Source: Balneolia bacterium
GTDB lineage: Bacteria > Bacteroidota > Rhodothermia > Balneolales > Cyclonatronaceae
Direction of reading: 5' to 3'
DNA: 13,968 nucleotides
Assembly: GCA_003566395.1 (NCBI GenBank)
Contig: PXDL01000266.1
Span: 1-13,968 of the forward strand
A model generated the notes under the pieces. The model was not told the origin of the DNA and did no database searches. It saw only the letters and a list, made by a program, of their open reading frames with translations. Of this stretch, positions 13,697 through 13,968 are shown piece by piece; positions within the stretch are counted from its first letter, which is position 1, and each line of letters starts with the position of its first letter. The position numbers and the translations under genes were made by a program.

Positions 13697-13968
13697 TCAA
13701 ACGGACGAGTCAAGCAGTACCGGATTTGGAGCTTCGGAGGGGTGGCCGGGTTCGTAAATCACAAAGTCGGAGATTCCGAGTACGCGCCGGTACAAAAAAA
13801 GAAGGGCGGAACGGCACTGCGCTATGTCATAAGCAGAGCAGGATTTACGGTGTTGCAGATGAAGCAGGAAAAGGCGGACATGCCTTTCTTCCAAAGTTGC
13901 GGGATGGGCCCGGTAGTGAAACTCGATATAGCGTTTCATCCACAGCAGGTAGCGGTAAACCGAGTGGG
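13697..13968 (-). pseudogene. Truncated integron-type tyrosine recombinase, N-terminal domain only (5' end off the window)
   Basis: The minus-strand frame is open at the right edge and gives 89 visible residues. They read like the SAM-like N-terminal DNA-binding domain of integron integrases. YRYLLWMKRYIEFHYRAHP corresponds to the family's Y...W...I.FH..RHP signature. It is followed by EERHVRLFLLHL and SALLFLYRRVLGI, again typical. After that point the family would continue into a linker and a roughly 200-residue catalytic domain with Arg, His, Arg and Tyr. Here the similarity ends and the frame stops about 23 residues later, at 13697. No alternative minus-strand frame in the next 235 bp restores a catalytic domain. 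It is therefore a remnant, or less likely a stand-alone N-domain protein. The first residues lie outside the window, so the true start is unknown. Confidence 0.65.

Noticed and set aside
1..13968. CRISPR arrays, tRNA or rRNA genes, complete insertion sequences
   Set aside because: I saw no regularly spaced direct repeats, no tRNA-like cloverleaf or CCA end, no rRNA motifs and no transposase frame. Gaps between genes are short and accounted for.

Overview
The window reads as chromosomal DNA from a member of the Bacteroidota/Rhodothermota/Balneolota group, probably an aerobic or microaerobic, likely marine bacterium. This placement is inferred from gene content, not from a marker-gene search. 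It rests on a fused cbb3 oxidase subunit I/II (CcoNO), a single-haem CcoP, the gene order yicC-gmk-rpoZ-coaBC, a CoaBC with PxMD and ASG active-site variants, and few Shine-Dalgarno sequences at gene starts. Coding density is high and almost everything lies on the plus strand.

Positions 1-8502 form a complete cbb3-type cytochrome c oxidase locus. It starts with an Rrf2-family regulator (188-646) that carries a three-Cys-plus-His iron-sulfur ligand set, preceded by an AT-rich leader with a perfect 8-bp-arm inverted repeat. Then come the copper ATPase CcoI, the small assembly protein CcoS, the fused catalytic/monohaem subunit CcoNO, CcoQ, a one-haem CcoP, a strong hairpin, the ferredoxin-like Cu reductase CcoG, and CcoH. 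Several gene junctions overlap or are only a few bases apart. The likely logic is that CcoI and CcoG supply reduced copper for the CuB site, CcoS and CcoH assist assembly, CcoNO and CcoP form the oxidase, and the Rrf2 protein senses oxygen, NO or Fe-S status and controls the set.

Positions 8643-12701 are a housekeeping cluster: YicC endoribonuclease, guanylate kinase, RNA polymerase omega, and bifunctional CoaBC. It ends in two small envelope proteins of unknown function, a predicted outer-membrane barrel and a single-pass membrane protein, joined to coaBC by stop/start overlaps. A minus-strand acyl-ACP thioesterase (12705-13460) converges on this cluster with only 3 bp between the stop codons.

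The right end (13461-13968) is the only part that looks mobile. It holds a roughly 151-bp element bounded by near-perfect 16-bp inverted repeats. Beyond it is a minus-strand frame matching the N-terminal DNA-binding domain of an integron-type tyrosine recombinase, which stops before any catalytic domain. I found no clearly undescribed multi-gene system. The strongest leads are this recombinase remnant with its flanking repeat and the Rrf2/operator arrangement at the cbb3 operon.
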